Source of the DNA: Actinostola sp. cb2023
Lineage: Eukaryota > Cnidaria > Anthozoa > Actiniaria > Actinostolidae
Direction of reading: 5' to 3'
NCBI GenBank assembly: GCA_033675265.1
Contig: JAUJYZ010000118.1
Coordinates: 213,501 to 277,500 of the forward strand
DNA: 64,000 bases
Shown piece after piece: positions 23,029-33,557 of this stretch. The stretch's first letter is position 1. Every line of letters starts with the position of its first letter. Made by a program: the position numbers and the translations under genes. Below the pieces are notes generated by a model. That model saw only the letters and a list, made by a program, of their open reading frames with translations. It ran no database searches and had not been told where the DNA came from.

Positions 23029-26000
23029 TCAGAGGAAGTAATCAGCTGGGGGTTTCTTTGTTATGGTTGGTGTTCCTCGTACGTCTTGTGGAGCTGCCTC
23101 GAATATCGTGAATTCTCTCTTTAGATGCTCGTCAAGCTCAAGTATGGCAGCAACGTTACCACACCTACAAGATGGCCACAAGTTGGATTTGTTCACAATC
23201 TGATTTGTACACATGTCATGTTGTTGTTATACATCAGTTTGTACTTCCTAAAAACAACTATCAAAGTTGTAAAGTAAGTTAGTGCGTTTCTTCAAGCTTA
23301 AATAAAGACATCGGAAAATTCTGAGTCCCAGATGGGATTTGAAGCAGTAACCTCCCGGATACTAGTCACAGGTTCAATTCCCTCCTGGGACCTTTATTCG
23401 CACTTGAACAAACACACAAACTTACTATGCGAACTATTACCAAGCCACAATTTACATTATCTCAGTTAAAGTGTTTTATCCGAGAAAATAGAGGTGTTTT
23501 ATCCGAGAAAATAGAGGTGTTTCTGGCGAAACCCTGTTTCCTGGGGTATAATGCATTGAGGCTACATGTAAGTTCAGAAATGTTCAACAAGTAAGTATTC
23601 ATGTTTCTGAGCATCATTCTTTCCACCTCTTTGAAGGAATACTGAAAGTACATGTAACTACATGTACCAGAGTATATACACTGTATATATTACTCCTGTA
23701 TATTCGGCAGTCACGAATATAATCTCCGTGGATGTCACTCCAACCTGATACTCCCCCAACCGAAAATAAGCGAGAATCCCCTAGCCTTGCTAGTTTTAAA
23801 AGTTGTTTGTAGAATAATTAGTATTCATTATATATATTTATTATTACAATGTAACACGGCTCTCAGGAAGAGCATTTATTTTAATGATGTGACACCGTGT
23901 AGAAATAAAGTTTTATTATTATTATTATTATGTATTGACCCTGGTCACACTGACGGCAAATAATGTGAGATAGAGTGCACTCAGTTTGACGTCCTACCTG
24001 TAGCAATAATTAGGAGCAGACCATACCGTCAGTACCGTCTCATTGAAATGCCATTTATATCCCTCCATTACAAGTTGATGCGCTCGGCATATAAGATCAA
24101 TGTCATTATTAACAGTAAACTAGAAACAAAACAACAAAGTCATTGTGAACAATCATTTCAAAGGCAATCTATATAATAATTATATGGCTGTGATACATCT
24201 TGACAAGATCGTGGCAGATGGAGGGGGACATTAGGGGGTAGCTGATACCGCAATACCACATCAAAACATACCGCAATACCACATCTAAACTACAGTACTA
24301 CAGTACTAGTAGTACTGGAAACAACCGGAATACCCTAAAGAAATTTGAATTTCACCGAATACCGTAGCCCAAAATCGCCAATTACTGCATACCGCAGACG
24401 ATACTTGAAAATAACGTAACATCACACACAAAAATTGGCGGATGCCACACTACCACGAGCCCCCATGTCCCCCTCCAGATGTAAGATGTCTTGGATTAAT
24501 CTTGCCAATATTCTTGACCAGGGGGAAAACTCAGTGATTTTTAGAAAAAGCATCAATGTTTGCTTCAGGTTTTTTTAATCACAGTTTACATATACTGTAG
24601 TTTAAAATTCACTTGTTAAAGACTGTAAATCCTATGTCTTTTGTTATCATGCAGCTCTAGTCTCTACATACAGTGGAACCTCTATATAACGGCCACCCTC
24701 GGGACTTTGCAAAGTGTCCGTTATATAGAGGTGGCCACTTAATAGAGGTATAATTTACAGAGTTTGACTGACGAAAAAAAATTGGGACCTTGAAAAGTGG
24801 CCGCTGAGGGTGGCCGCTTAATAGAGGTCCGTTATATAGAGGTTCCACTGTATTTTCAATGCAAAATCATTGCTCAACAAATCAGTATGCTTGGACATAG
24901 CACAATCACCACATGGTACCAACTATACCAAAACTACCTACATATGTAAATGTACTTCCTGCTCAACAAACAACGACTTTATTTAGATTTCCTGTACCTG
25001 AGCAACTACATCGCTGCCAAATAGATATCCAGCACCTCTAGGACTTACTCCCCACCCATGAATATCTAAACACACAAAACATTACAACACAATTCAGTAA
25101 ACGGATCACAGAGGAAAATCATTATCTAATCAAACAGTGCTGTCTGTCAGCCAACACTTGGTAGGTTGTTGGCCGACTGTTGACCAACTCTTGGTCGCCT
25201 AGTTGGCCGACAACTTTTGAATTCAGCAAATACTTATTATTGTTAATTATCTCCCTGACAGTTCCAGTTATTGATAAAAAATATGGACCAAAATAATGCA
25301 AATGTTCTAAGGCCATATTTAGTGATTGTAATATACCTTCAGGATCTGACCAAAGGAGGTCACACATTGGTCCATCGTGTGGGACTTCCTGTTTTCTGTC
25401 AATAGATCGAATCTGTAAAATATATGGAATTGTAACATTGCCGTAATACTGACCAGATAATGTATGGTAGAGTACAATGACATAATACTGACCAGATAAT
25501 GTATGGTAGAGTACAGTGACGTAATACTGACCAGATAATGTATGGTAGAGTACAGTGATGTAATACTGACCAGATAATGTATGGTAGAGTACAGTGACGT
25601 AATACTGACCAAATAATGTATGGTAGAGTACAGTGACATAATACTGACCAGATAATGTATGGTAGAGTACAGTGACGTAATACTGACCAGATAATGTATG
25701 GTACTAGAGTACAGTGACGTAATACTGACCAGATAATGTATGGTAGAGTACAGTGACGTAATACTGACCAGATAATGTATGGTAGAGTACAGTGACGTAA
25801 TAGTGACCAGATAATGTATGGTAGAGTACAGTGATGTAATAGTGACCAGATAATGTATGGTAGAGTACAGTGCCGTAATAGTGACCAGATAATGTATGGT
25901 AGAGTACAGTGAGAGCTCTATTATTAGCAAACATGACGCTAATTGAAAAGGAAGTCAAGTGACATGATGTGACAATGTACAGAATGTTGTAGCAGTAGGC

Positions 26001-29000
26001 ATGTGAAAACTTCTTCAAACTTTAAGGATGGCACTTAGAGATATTTTATGCACAGTTGACAATGATGACATCAGAGAGGTTGACGTGTATACAACTATTG
26101 AATCACGCTCTTCCCATTGCCAAGTGATTCACAGCAAACCAACTAGGTTAGAATTATGGTGTGATATCTACTACACGCTTTTTCAGCTTCTTGTGGAAAA
26201 AATAATAATTGTTATTCTATTCATGCTAGAGGAGCAGATTTCACATGACTGGAAACAACTTATGGCAGCGCCCATTCCATTACTGTGATGTTTAAAATCC
26301 ATGCCGTGTCGTTGACCCTGCCGTGACCAGTGCCATGTGCCTTTTTTTCAGTCATACAAGTATGATCTGCCCTACGAGCTTGCAAAAGTATTTCTTCACA
26401 CACACACACACTGCAGTATTTTTGTTCAATGTGGTGCGAGATAAGAGTATTACTTACTTGGTCTAATGTACTTATTGATGGAGAAAGCCCACCATGAACA
26501 CAAAATATCTATAAATAGGAAACATATAATAATATTAGTACCTAACAACATAAATGCAATACACAACTTCACAGTTCTCACAAACAATAGTTCTACATGT
26601 AAGTCGAAGTTGGCTTACTGTGCATAATAAAACTAGTTTTTATTATGCGCAGCAAGTCCAACCTCGACTTGGAACTATTGTTCGTGAGAACTGTGAAGTG
26701 GTGTATTGAATATATACATTTTACATCATCATCATCATCAGGTTACTGGAGTTGGTTATTCTTTGGTTTATATACTGTACTAGTGAGTTTTGAGATGCCT
26801 CTCGGGGGGAAAGGTATATTATAAACTAGTATATAAACCAAAGAACTATGAACTCCAGCTACCTGTTGATGATCAATAGATCAAAAATATTTGTTTTAAC
26901 TTTTTTTTAAGTTTTATCTACTTTTACGTTGGCATGACGATTATAATTATAACATCATTGTCATACAGCCATAACACAGCCATGGTACAAAAATCACAAC
27001 ATACTCTTCAAGAATACCCTCATTCTCGTACCCAGACCCTTCTCAGCATATCTAACGACCTAGAATCTGGGTCTTCCGGATTGTCTCTTACCAGAGCCTT
27101 CAATTTTTCATTAGAAAGCTGAGAAGGGTCTGGGTACGAGAATGGAATACCCTAGAACGACTGTAACCATGTTAATTAAACATAAAAATAGAAATAATCA
27201 TTGCTAATAACTAGCATTCAAATATTTGTACCTTTTTATCAATAATAGCAGACAGACTCAAATAATCAAATATTTCAGTACAGTATCTCCAGACTGTTAT
27301 TGAACCGTACTTTTTCAGACATTCGTCATAAAATCCATAAACCTACAAACGAAATAGGAAAGATAAAGAAAATGGTTAACGGTACTTCTCTTTGGAGTGT
27401 AACTTCAATATCAGCTATTCACAGTTGATATACATAAATGAGCAGAACTTGTCTTATAATGGCGTAAAACAAACCTGAGTTATTTGTCTACTTTCGTGAT
27501 TTCCTCGTATAAGTGTTATTCTATCTGGGTATCGAACCTGAAATAATGTCGTGTTTGTCATTTCAACTGTTATATTATACCGTAATATGTATTATTGCAC
27601 AACTTGAAATCTTACAGTACAAATACGAGTACAAATATGACAGCATATTACATGTTTTAGAAAAAAACGGTTTTGCGCGAGTGCTCACTTTTTATATCAG
27701 TACAGAGAAAAATACGGTATTTTCATTAATTTTGTTGTTGTGCAATAAACAACTTATTACACGGGTAGTTGGGTAATATTACACGGGTAGTTGGGTAATA
27801 CGGCTGGACATTTTTACTCGTCTATTTGCATTTTGACTCGCCTACGGTTCGTCAAAATATGGCATGACTCGTAAAAATATCCAGCCGTATTACCCAACTA
27901 CCCGTGTAATAACCTCTATGTGAATGAATGAATAAACCTTTATTTAAACAGGGTTGTCCTTTCAGTGTATATAATACACTGTTATCAATAGGAGCCCTAA
28001 TCAATGTACGTAACCCTATAAGTTGTACATACCTTTAGTGCTAGTAGTAGTAAAAATGTTTCTACACTGTAAAATCCCCGGTCAACAAAGTCTCCCATGA
28101 AAAGGTAATTCGTATCTGGTACATCGCCTCCAACCTATGATGAAAGCATGATAATAATTAATGAGCAAGGATCACAGGCAAAGTAATATGGAAATATTAT
28201 AGCTTTTATACCTTGAAAAGTTCTTTAAGATCGTAGAATTGCCCATGTATATCGCCACAGACCTAAACATGTAACAAATGCAACAATATCCATCAAAACT
28301 TGACTAAGTATTTTGCCTTTTGATTTATGAAATAAATTCAGAACTTTTAGAGTAGATTTCGTATGGCTATGAAAACACAGTACACAAGGCACTGTCACGG
28401 CACACCACGGAAAGCGTTTAAAATCATAGTAAATATCACATCCTGTTTTCAAACCCTAAAATGTACGACAAGCATCCCCACCACTTTATATATGGGAGTT
28501 CCCCCCCCCCTCCCCCAGGTCATAAGTTGTTCATAGTCATACCAAATCTGCTCTAGATAATGTATGACTTACAGTGACTGGCGAATCGACACTTTGAACA
28601 TTACTTTCTTCCACTAGAATTTCCCTAATAAAACATGTCATGGCTTAGTTCAGTGTATACATGTGTACAGTAGGTCATTACTTTCTTCCACTAGAATTTC
28701 CCTAATAAAACATGTCATGGCTTAGTTCAGTTTTTTTTTTAAATCTTGTAATTGCAGCCAAGATGAATTATATGACATTAAAATTAGTTCAGTGTATATA
28801 TGTGTACAGTAGGTCAATATGACCCATTTATTGTACAGGAATAAAATCATGCTTGACAGTCCAGCGAACCTCTTCAGTGGGGTGATGTTTTCATCCGAGC
28901 CCGCACTGAAGAGCACTGCTGGACTCTCGAGCATGGAATAAAATATATTGTTAGCAATTGATTTTTCTAGCAAATGGTCATTTTGATATTTGTGCTATAA

Positions 29001-30283
29001 AGTGTTAAACATTATTATTATTATTTGTGGAGGAGGAATTCATCACACTAATTCCCAATGTGGGGACAAAACAATTTCACAGTGACGCAAGCATTTAAGC
29101 ATAAGCTCAAGAGGGGTTATTTCACTTTCAAAACAGCCTGATGCAGGCATATAAGCACAAGCACAAACCAATTTTGTCCATTTTCTGTCCTATGACCCAA
29201 ATATTTTGTGCTTGCACTTATTCTTAAAGCCGCGGCTGCACAAGCGTTTTTTTGCTTTCACAGGCGAAGCGATTTTTAAAAATCAGTGGTGGCTCTACAC
29301 GAGCAACAAATGCTGGCGATAAAAATGCTGTCGATAAAGGCCTCCATATTGAAAAACCAAAGCCTCGATTTCGTTCTTGCACTTATTGGCTAGATAAGCT
29401 TTAGTTGCATCGCCAGTGCAAGGAAAGAGTTGCAGAATGGCTACACGAGCAACAAAGTCCGCAACTTTTTTTCAACTCATTACAAATTTCTCACAACTTT
29501 TTTTTGGCGATTTTTTCAGCTGTCGCGTCGCCTGTGCAATGGTGGCTACACTGGCGATTTTCACTACGCTTGGTGATTTCAAAAAATTGTGTCGCCTGTG
29601 CAAGCAAAACATCGCTCGCCCTTTCTTTTCAACAAAGGCAACACATTTCATCCCCCTCCCCCCTCCCCAGATTGGGGGTTGGGGTTGTGCTCAATTATAT
29701 AAACTCAAAGAGGTTAATTGAATTACCTCGCCTTAGCACATAATTGCTTGACTTCTTTTTCTGTGATTAATTCGCACAGTCGAAGCTTCTCAATTTGCCT
29801 GAAATGAGATAAAAAACTGTTAGGACTGTAAAAGTCTACATTAGATTAACTGCAAAGATTCTTCATTTGTTTACAGAACTTTAAAGATTTTTACAGATAT
29901 TGCAACGCCAACACAACAGGTATAAACATGATAAACATGGATGTGCTTGGCTCTGTATCAGTAAGAGCTTTAGGCAGAAGAATTGGTGAAAAGATCGGGA
30001 TCTGATTTTAAATCCTCATTGGTTATGTAGATACGAACAGTTCTGCTGGCCCTAGGCCTAGTAAACGACAGCTACAACTATGACTACAGTGAAGGAATGA
30101 CCAGTAATCAGTAATAAACTTAAAGTCAGCTTTGCCTGTCGATTCATATTTACTACGACGACGATACAAGGTCGATGACAGCCATTAATTCTGACACTGC
30201 CACAGTTCCGTCGTGGTGTTTAAATTAAAGCAAATCAACATCCTATGGAATGATTACCTGTCTAAGTCACTGCAGTCTGCCAT
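23029..30283 (-). CDS. PPP4C: Protein phosphatase 4 catalytic subunit, 12 exons, 309 aa
   Basis: Ser/Thr phosphatase of the PPP family; PP4 works in DNA repair, centrosome maturation and signalling with regulatory subunits. Exons in coding order: 30283-30258, 29798-29727, 28624-28573, 28262-28212, 28134-28033, 27537-27475, 27342-27232, 26508-26458, 25412-25337, 25065-24998, 24119-23998, 23164-23029; 930 nt, every phase joins. Catalytic motifs are intact: GDIHG (Asp54, His56), GDFVDRG (Asp82), RGNHE (Asn114, His115), CVHGG (His164), RAHQ, and APNYCYR near the C-terminus. The YFL tail, the site of leucine carboxymethylation, is present. GGDVP(D)[14 protein letters not shown] and the tail [10 protein letters not shown] distinguish PP4 from PP6 and PP2A. 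Human PPP4C is 307 aa. Exon 3 has a partial duplicate upstream, and the introns are crowded with palindromes. Confidence 0.95.
24669..24852. mobile_element. MITE with TACAGTGGAACCTCTATATAACGG ends, PPP4C intron
   Basis: Left end CAGTGGAACCTCTATATAAC and right end GTTATATAGAGGTTCCACTG form an inverted repeat with TA outside both. The interior repeats GTGGCCACTTAATAGAGG/GGCCGCTTAATAGAGG. This terminal motif is widespread among small Tc1/mariner-like elements of invertebrates. The 86-bp satellite at 54233 appears to descend from a relative. Confidence 0.8.
25440..25916. repeat. 39-bp minisatellite in a PPP4C intron
   Basis: About 12 copies of AATACTGACCAGATAATG plus TATGGTAGAGTACAGTGACGT, nearly perfect. 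Because 39 is a multiple of three, all frames can stay open and give long artificial proteins ([13 protein letters not shown] on the minus strand). It starts 28 bases upstream of the acceptor of the exon at 25412-25337. Confidence 0.95.
26557..26709. mobile_element. Near-perfect 150-bp palindrome
   Basis: Arms starting CAATACACAACTTCACAGTT and ending AACTGTGAAGTGGTGTATTG meet at a four-base centre CTAG. Inner arms include GCATAATAAAA/TTTTATTATGC. It could form a single hairpin about 70 bp long. It lies in a PPP4C intron next to a second inverted element at 26739-26865. Confidence 0.8.
26739..26865. mobile_element. Short inverted-repeat element
   Basis: CAGGTTACTGGAGTTGGTTA...TTTGGTTTATATAC on the left is matched by TATATAAACCAAAG...AACTCCAGCTACCTG on the right. 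It has no coding sequence. Confidence 0.65.
27021..27144. mobile_element. Hairpin element with CATTCTCGTACCCAGACCC ends
   Basis: CATTCTCGTACCCAGACCCT and AGGGTCTGGGTACGAGAATG are perfect complements 80 bases apart; the terminal match extends to TTCTCAGC/GCTGAGAA. It lies in a PPP4C intron about 90 bases downstream of the exon at 27342-27232. Confidence 0.75.
27756..27910. mobile_element. Hairpin element with ACACGGGTAGTTGGGTAAT ends, left end doubled
   Basis: ACACGGGTAGTTGGGTAATA with ...CGGCTGGACATTTTTAC is mirrored by GTAAAAATATCCAGCCG...TTACCCAACTACCCGTGT. The leftmost 22 bp occur twice in tandem. Confidence 0.75.
28599..28825. repeat. 77-bp tandem duplication covering part of PPP4C exon 3, with a poly-A insertion
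   Basis: Bases 28599-28675 (the first 26 bases of PPP4C exon 3, its AG acceptor and upstream intron) are repeated from 28676 to about 28825. The second copy is interrupted at 28731-28783 by a 53-bp insert flanked by the direct repeat TTAGTTCAG. On the minus strand this insert ends in a run of A, as a 5'-truncated retroposed transcript would. The duplicate acceptor is followed by only 26 exon bases and no donor. Confidence 0.8.
28849..28935. mobile_element. Short hairpin element in PPP4C intron 2
   Basis: CATGCTTGACAGTCCAGC...CTCTTCAGT and ACTGAAGAG...GCTGGACTCTCGAGCATG are imperfect inverted arms of about 35 bases. Confidence 0.55.
29090..29640. repeat. Decayed MITE sequence in PPP4C intron 2
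   Basis: Contains GCAAGCATTTAAGCATAAGC and later GGCTACACGAGCAACAAAGT and GCGATTTTCACTACGCTTGG, motifs in both orientations that resemble the TAAAGCCTGG...CACTAGCGAC family seen at 53194 and 61486. No exon is recognised. Confidence 0.4.
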
Positions 30284-32112
30284 GGATAAATACGATCACT
30301 GTAAAACTCCGTAGATGAATGAAGAAATTGTTTCTGGCCGAACACAGAGGTGAATGGCAAATAAAAGAGGTTTTTTGAAATTATTTGGAAGTTTATCGAA
30401 ATATTACGCCGACTAAGGATAAAAGGAATACTTTTGTAAAGTATTAATTGTTGTTTGAATTGCTAAAATAAAGTGATTTAGTAAGTTTAGATCGTAGAAA
30501 GATCAAAATTCTACAGAGCCATTACAAGCCCACACCGCCATGTCATTTCCTGTCGTCATGCGCAGTACTCATGTGGGTCACGTGACATTGAAGAAAAAAA
30601 GCCCGCCATTCCGTTCTGCGCGGGAACTGATGTTACATAATAAGTCTAAATAAAAGAACAAACATACAACTAAAAGTCCTCCGTCTTGCTTTGAAACAGT
30701 AAAAAATATTGCAGTATACACCAAATTGAAGAATCCTTGTCGGGTTCAAAATCATAGAATATATAGAAGCTGATCTTGAGACCGTATGTTAATTAGATGC
30801 AAGATTCTGATTGCAAAACAGGTAGGTCAAAATGCATCTAATCAACATATTTCCCATAAGCTATTTCGGTCTCAGCTTCAATTTTCAATGATTTTGACTC
30901 CGCAGGCTACTCCTTTATCGGAATTGGGATTCCTGTGGTTTTTATCGGAATTGGGATTCCTGTGGTTTTTATCGGAATTGGAATTCCTGTGGATTCCTGC
31001 AGGAACCCCAAACCCCAAGGAGTTGCCGGCGGAGGAGGCTAGAACCTGACAACGATTCTGGTAAATAATATGCACTTTCTGCGGGCGCGCGTGTGCCACG
31101 GGACGCACACAGGAAGCCCAACATAGGACGTTACTCAACACAGGAGCCCGACCAAGGAGCCCGACAGAATACGCATTGCGCGCGAGCTCTACCACAGGAA
31201 ACCCATCAAAAAAAGACGCAAATATCATTTTATTGAATTATCATGTTGCTGCTTTAGTTCAAATAAATTATTCAATTATCAATGATGATATAACTGGACT
31301 GCACTGATATTGTGGCTCGGATTGTTATATCGCTTATACACGTACCAAGGTATAATTAAAGTATATAACCTGCACTTTCCTCTCTCTTTACCTGCGTAGC
31401 CAGGCTAGCCCAAAACAATCACTACATGCATGTCGCGATACAGTAAACCTCCGAAAATAAACCCTGGGCTCATATTTGCACTTTTTAGTCGGGCTTCCTG
31501 TGTGGAAGCCCCGACTCTAAAAATGAGAAGCGTTCTTTGTCGTCGTCTTCGTCGTCGACCCCAAAAAGCACGCATGCGCCCTGTCGGCCGCTAAGATAAT
31601 CACCGACCAACAACATGATCTTATATATCAACACGAGACATCGCACATCGTGCTCTTTCTTCAGAAACCTTGTCGAAGGAAGGTTAATATGTCGTCTTGT
31701 TTAAGCTTATATTTGTATTTGGTATGGATATATTTATGGCACCAAATAAACTATTGTCATTTCTATGATTCGCTGAGTTTGTGAAATCGATTTTACAAAG
31801 AAAGCAGTTCTACCGAGTCATGCATAATCACCCAAGGCTCTAACAACATGGTTTCTTCACAAACCTTGTCAGTTGGAGGAAGGTTACTAGTATGTCGTCT
31901 TGTTTTTTATTATTTTTCTCCGTACGCGTCAACGTCGAGCTAAAGCCGAAGGAGACATAAAGTCTGGCCAAGAAAGATTAGAAAGCACAAACCAATCAGG
32001 GAAAGCACCAGAGGTCAAGGGGCCAAAATATAAGTGTTTATTCGTCTAAATCTAAATTTAGATTGAAACAGGACGCTCTAGTAACATGAAGTATATACTG
32101 TAAAGTTCGCAG

Positions 32113-32257
32113 TAGAGTGCAAACCATATGTCCGTGAAACAGTACTAACTAATTAGTACTAAATAGCACTGATGAAACAATAGAAAACAATGGAGATAAC
32201 ACTATTTAGTACTATTTAGCAATAGTACTATTTCACGGACATATGGTTTGCACTCTA
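32113..32257. mobile_element. TA-flanked palindromic MITE
   Basis: TAGAGTGCAAACCATATGTC...CGTGAAACAGTACT is mirrored by AGTACTATTTCACG...GACATATGGTTTGCACTCTA. Relatives, broken up, lie in SLC22 copy 1 intron 1 (4380-5310) and near 22190. Confidence 0.8.
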
Positions 32258-32564
32258 CTGAAATTGCAAGGAAATATTAAAGCATGTTCAGTATCGAGCT
32301 CGAGTCACGCAACGACGAGCAACCAAAAACTGTTTCAATCGCACTATATAAGATATCTATATTTAGCTCAAATAGGTTACATTTCATTTAGAAGCCCGAC
32401 TTCACGCTAGAAGAGCGTCTAGTTTAGTCTTAGAACAATAGAAGAACAATAGAATCACGTGATAAGGGGCTCATAGTTAAATGGATATATGCTTTATGAA
32501 TCTCAAAGAACTGCAAATACTTTTGTCTGTTTTCATTCTTTCCAAGAACCTATTAACCGGCGCC

Positions 32565-32825
32565 TATGGGAGGTTTTACGTGTGACGTAGTGGCCGTCAA
32601 GATCTACAAAATGTTCGAACTTAACTTTCAAAGTCTGTTAGTTTTTCTTCAAGCAACTAGATGACATTTGTTTGTTTGTTTATAAGTAACTTATATTTGG
32701 TATATTTGACAGATATTTAGACTTCACCGATCTAAAATTGAAGTTTTGAGCAAGTAAAATGACGGTTTGACGGCCACTCGCGACAGATTTTGACGTCAGA
32801 AAAAGATTCCATAAAACCTCCCATA
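32565..32825. mobile_element. MITE with TATGGGAGGTTTTA ends
   Basis: TATGGGAGGTTTTACGTGTG...GTGGCCGTCAA and TTGACGGCCAC...ATAAAACCTCCCATA form inverted ends about 190 bases apart; no coding sequence. Confidence 0.65.
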
Positions 32826-33557
32826 GTAGAAAATGTGTTTTCAAGTTTTGGACAATGATTGCATGGAATCCGGATGTTCCGGATGGTCCGGATTCCAATT
32901 TTTTTTGGACAAACCCTATTAATTGCTTTTAATAGTCTATCCTGAACTCGAACAACAAACAAATCTCAGATTACACTGAGTCCTGAGTGATTTTATACAA
33001 ACCATCAGTTCTCGCCCCATCTCCTTCATATCCGAAGCAGAAACGCCTGCTTTGCTCTTCAGTTGCAGGGAACTTGGCAATTTGGGATCTGTCAATCGAT
33101 ACCCGAGACTACTGGGTTTTGTTACTGGGTCATCTTTCAGGGTAAGTGCTGAATGATTGTTTACCACTCGTCAGGGATATCAGATTCTGAAGCTGGTAAA
33201 CAATAAGGTAAATGCAAGTTTTGAGGTCGCTTAGAGTCTGTTATGGGATATGTTACGTTGTCAGAATGTACTCTGTCCGGCCCTCGTTGCTCTGTTGATG
33301 TTCGGAATATTGCTGCACGCGATGTTCATATTATTTAATTAACATGATTTCAAGGTCGTGCCTACACAGGACAAGGGTTTCACCTGGCCGTTTCACCCGG
33401 GGTTTCCATCTCACCGTTGTATATTCTTCCTCCATGTATTTACGAGACGTGAACTACTCGTAAGCAGATACGTGATTAGGATACGGCGCGATTATGATAT
33501 AACATAGAAATAGTATAGACAAACCGTCTAGTGTATGGTATCGATGGGAGTACAAAT

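Larger units (their letters stand above)
30284..33557. other. Upstream region of PPP4C and repeat-rich intergenic DNA
   Basis: The PPP4C promoter should be in the first few hundred bases. Further right: three 28-bp direct copies of ATCGGAATTGGGATTCCTGT (30915-30990), half of the ACAGGCAGCCC family (31080-31250), a CTCGGGCTTCCTG-type repeat (31488-31560), and inverted elements at 32113-32257 and 32565-32825. Bases 33000-33165 have an open frame on the minus strand, and a shorter one on the plus strand, that could be a single exon of an unknown gene. No family is recognised and no neighbour exon was found. Confidence 0.5.

Noticed and set aside
23324..23390. tRNA gene suggested by GGTTCAATTCCC
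   Set aside because: The flanks form a plain inverted repeat (GTCCCAG...CTGGGAC) and no A box lies at the right distance.
25319..26018. Minus-strand frame of 203 codons with [13 protein letters not shown] repeats
   Set aside because: The period is 39 bp, a multiple of three, which keeps every frame open; it overlaps a real PPP4C exon in another frame.
32937..33167. Possible single exon (minus: LKDDPVTKPSSLGYRLTDPK; plus: LLCSSVAGNLAIWDLS)
   Set aside because: Both strands look mildly coding with plausible splice sites, but no family and no neighbouring exon could be identified.
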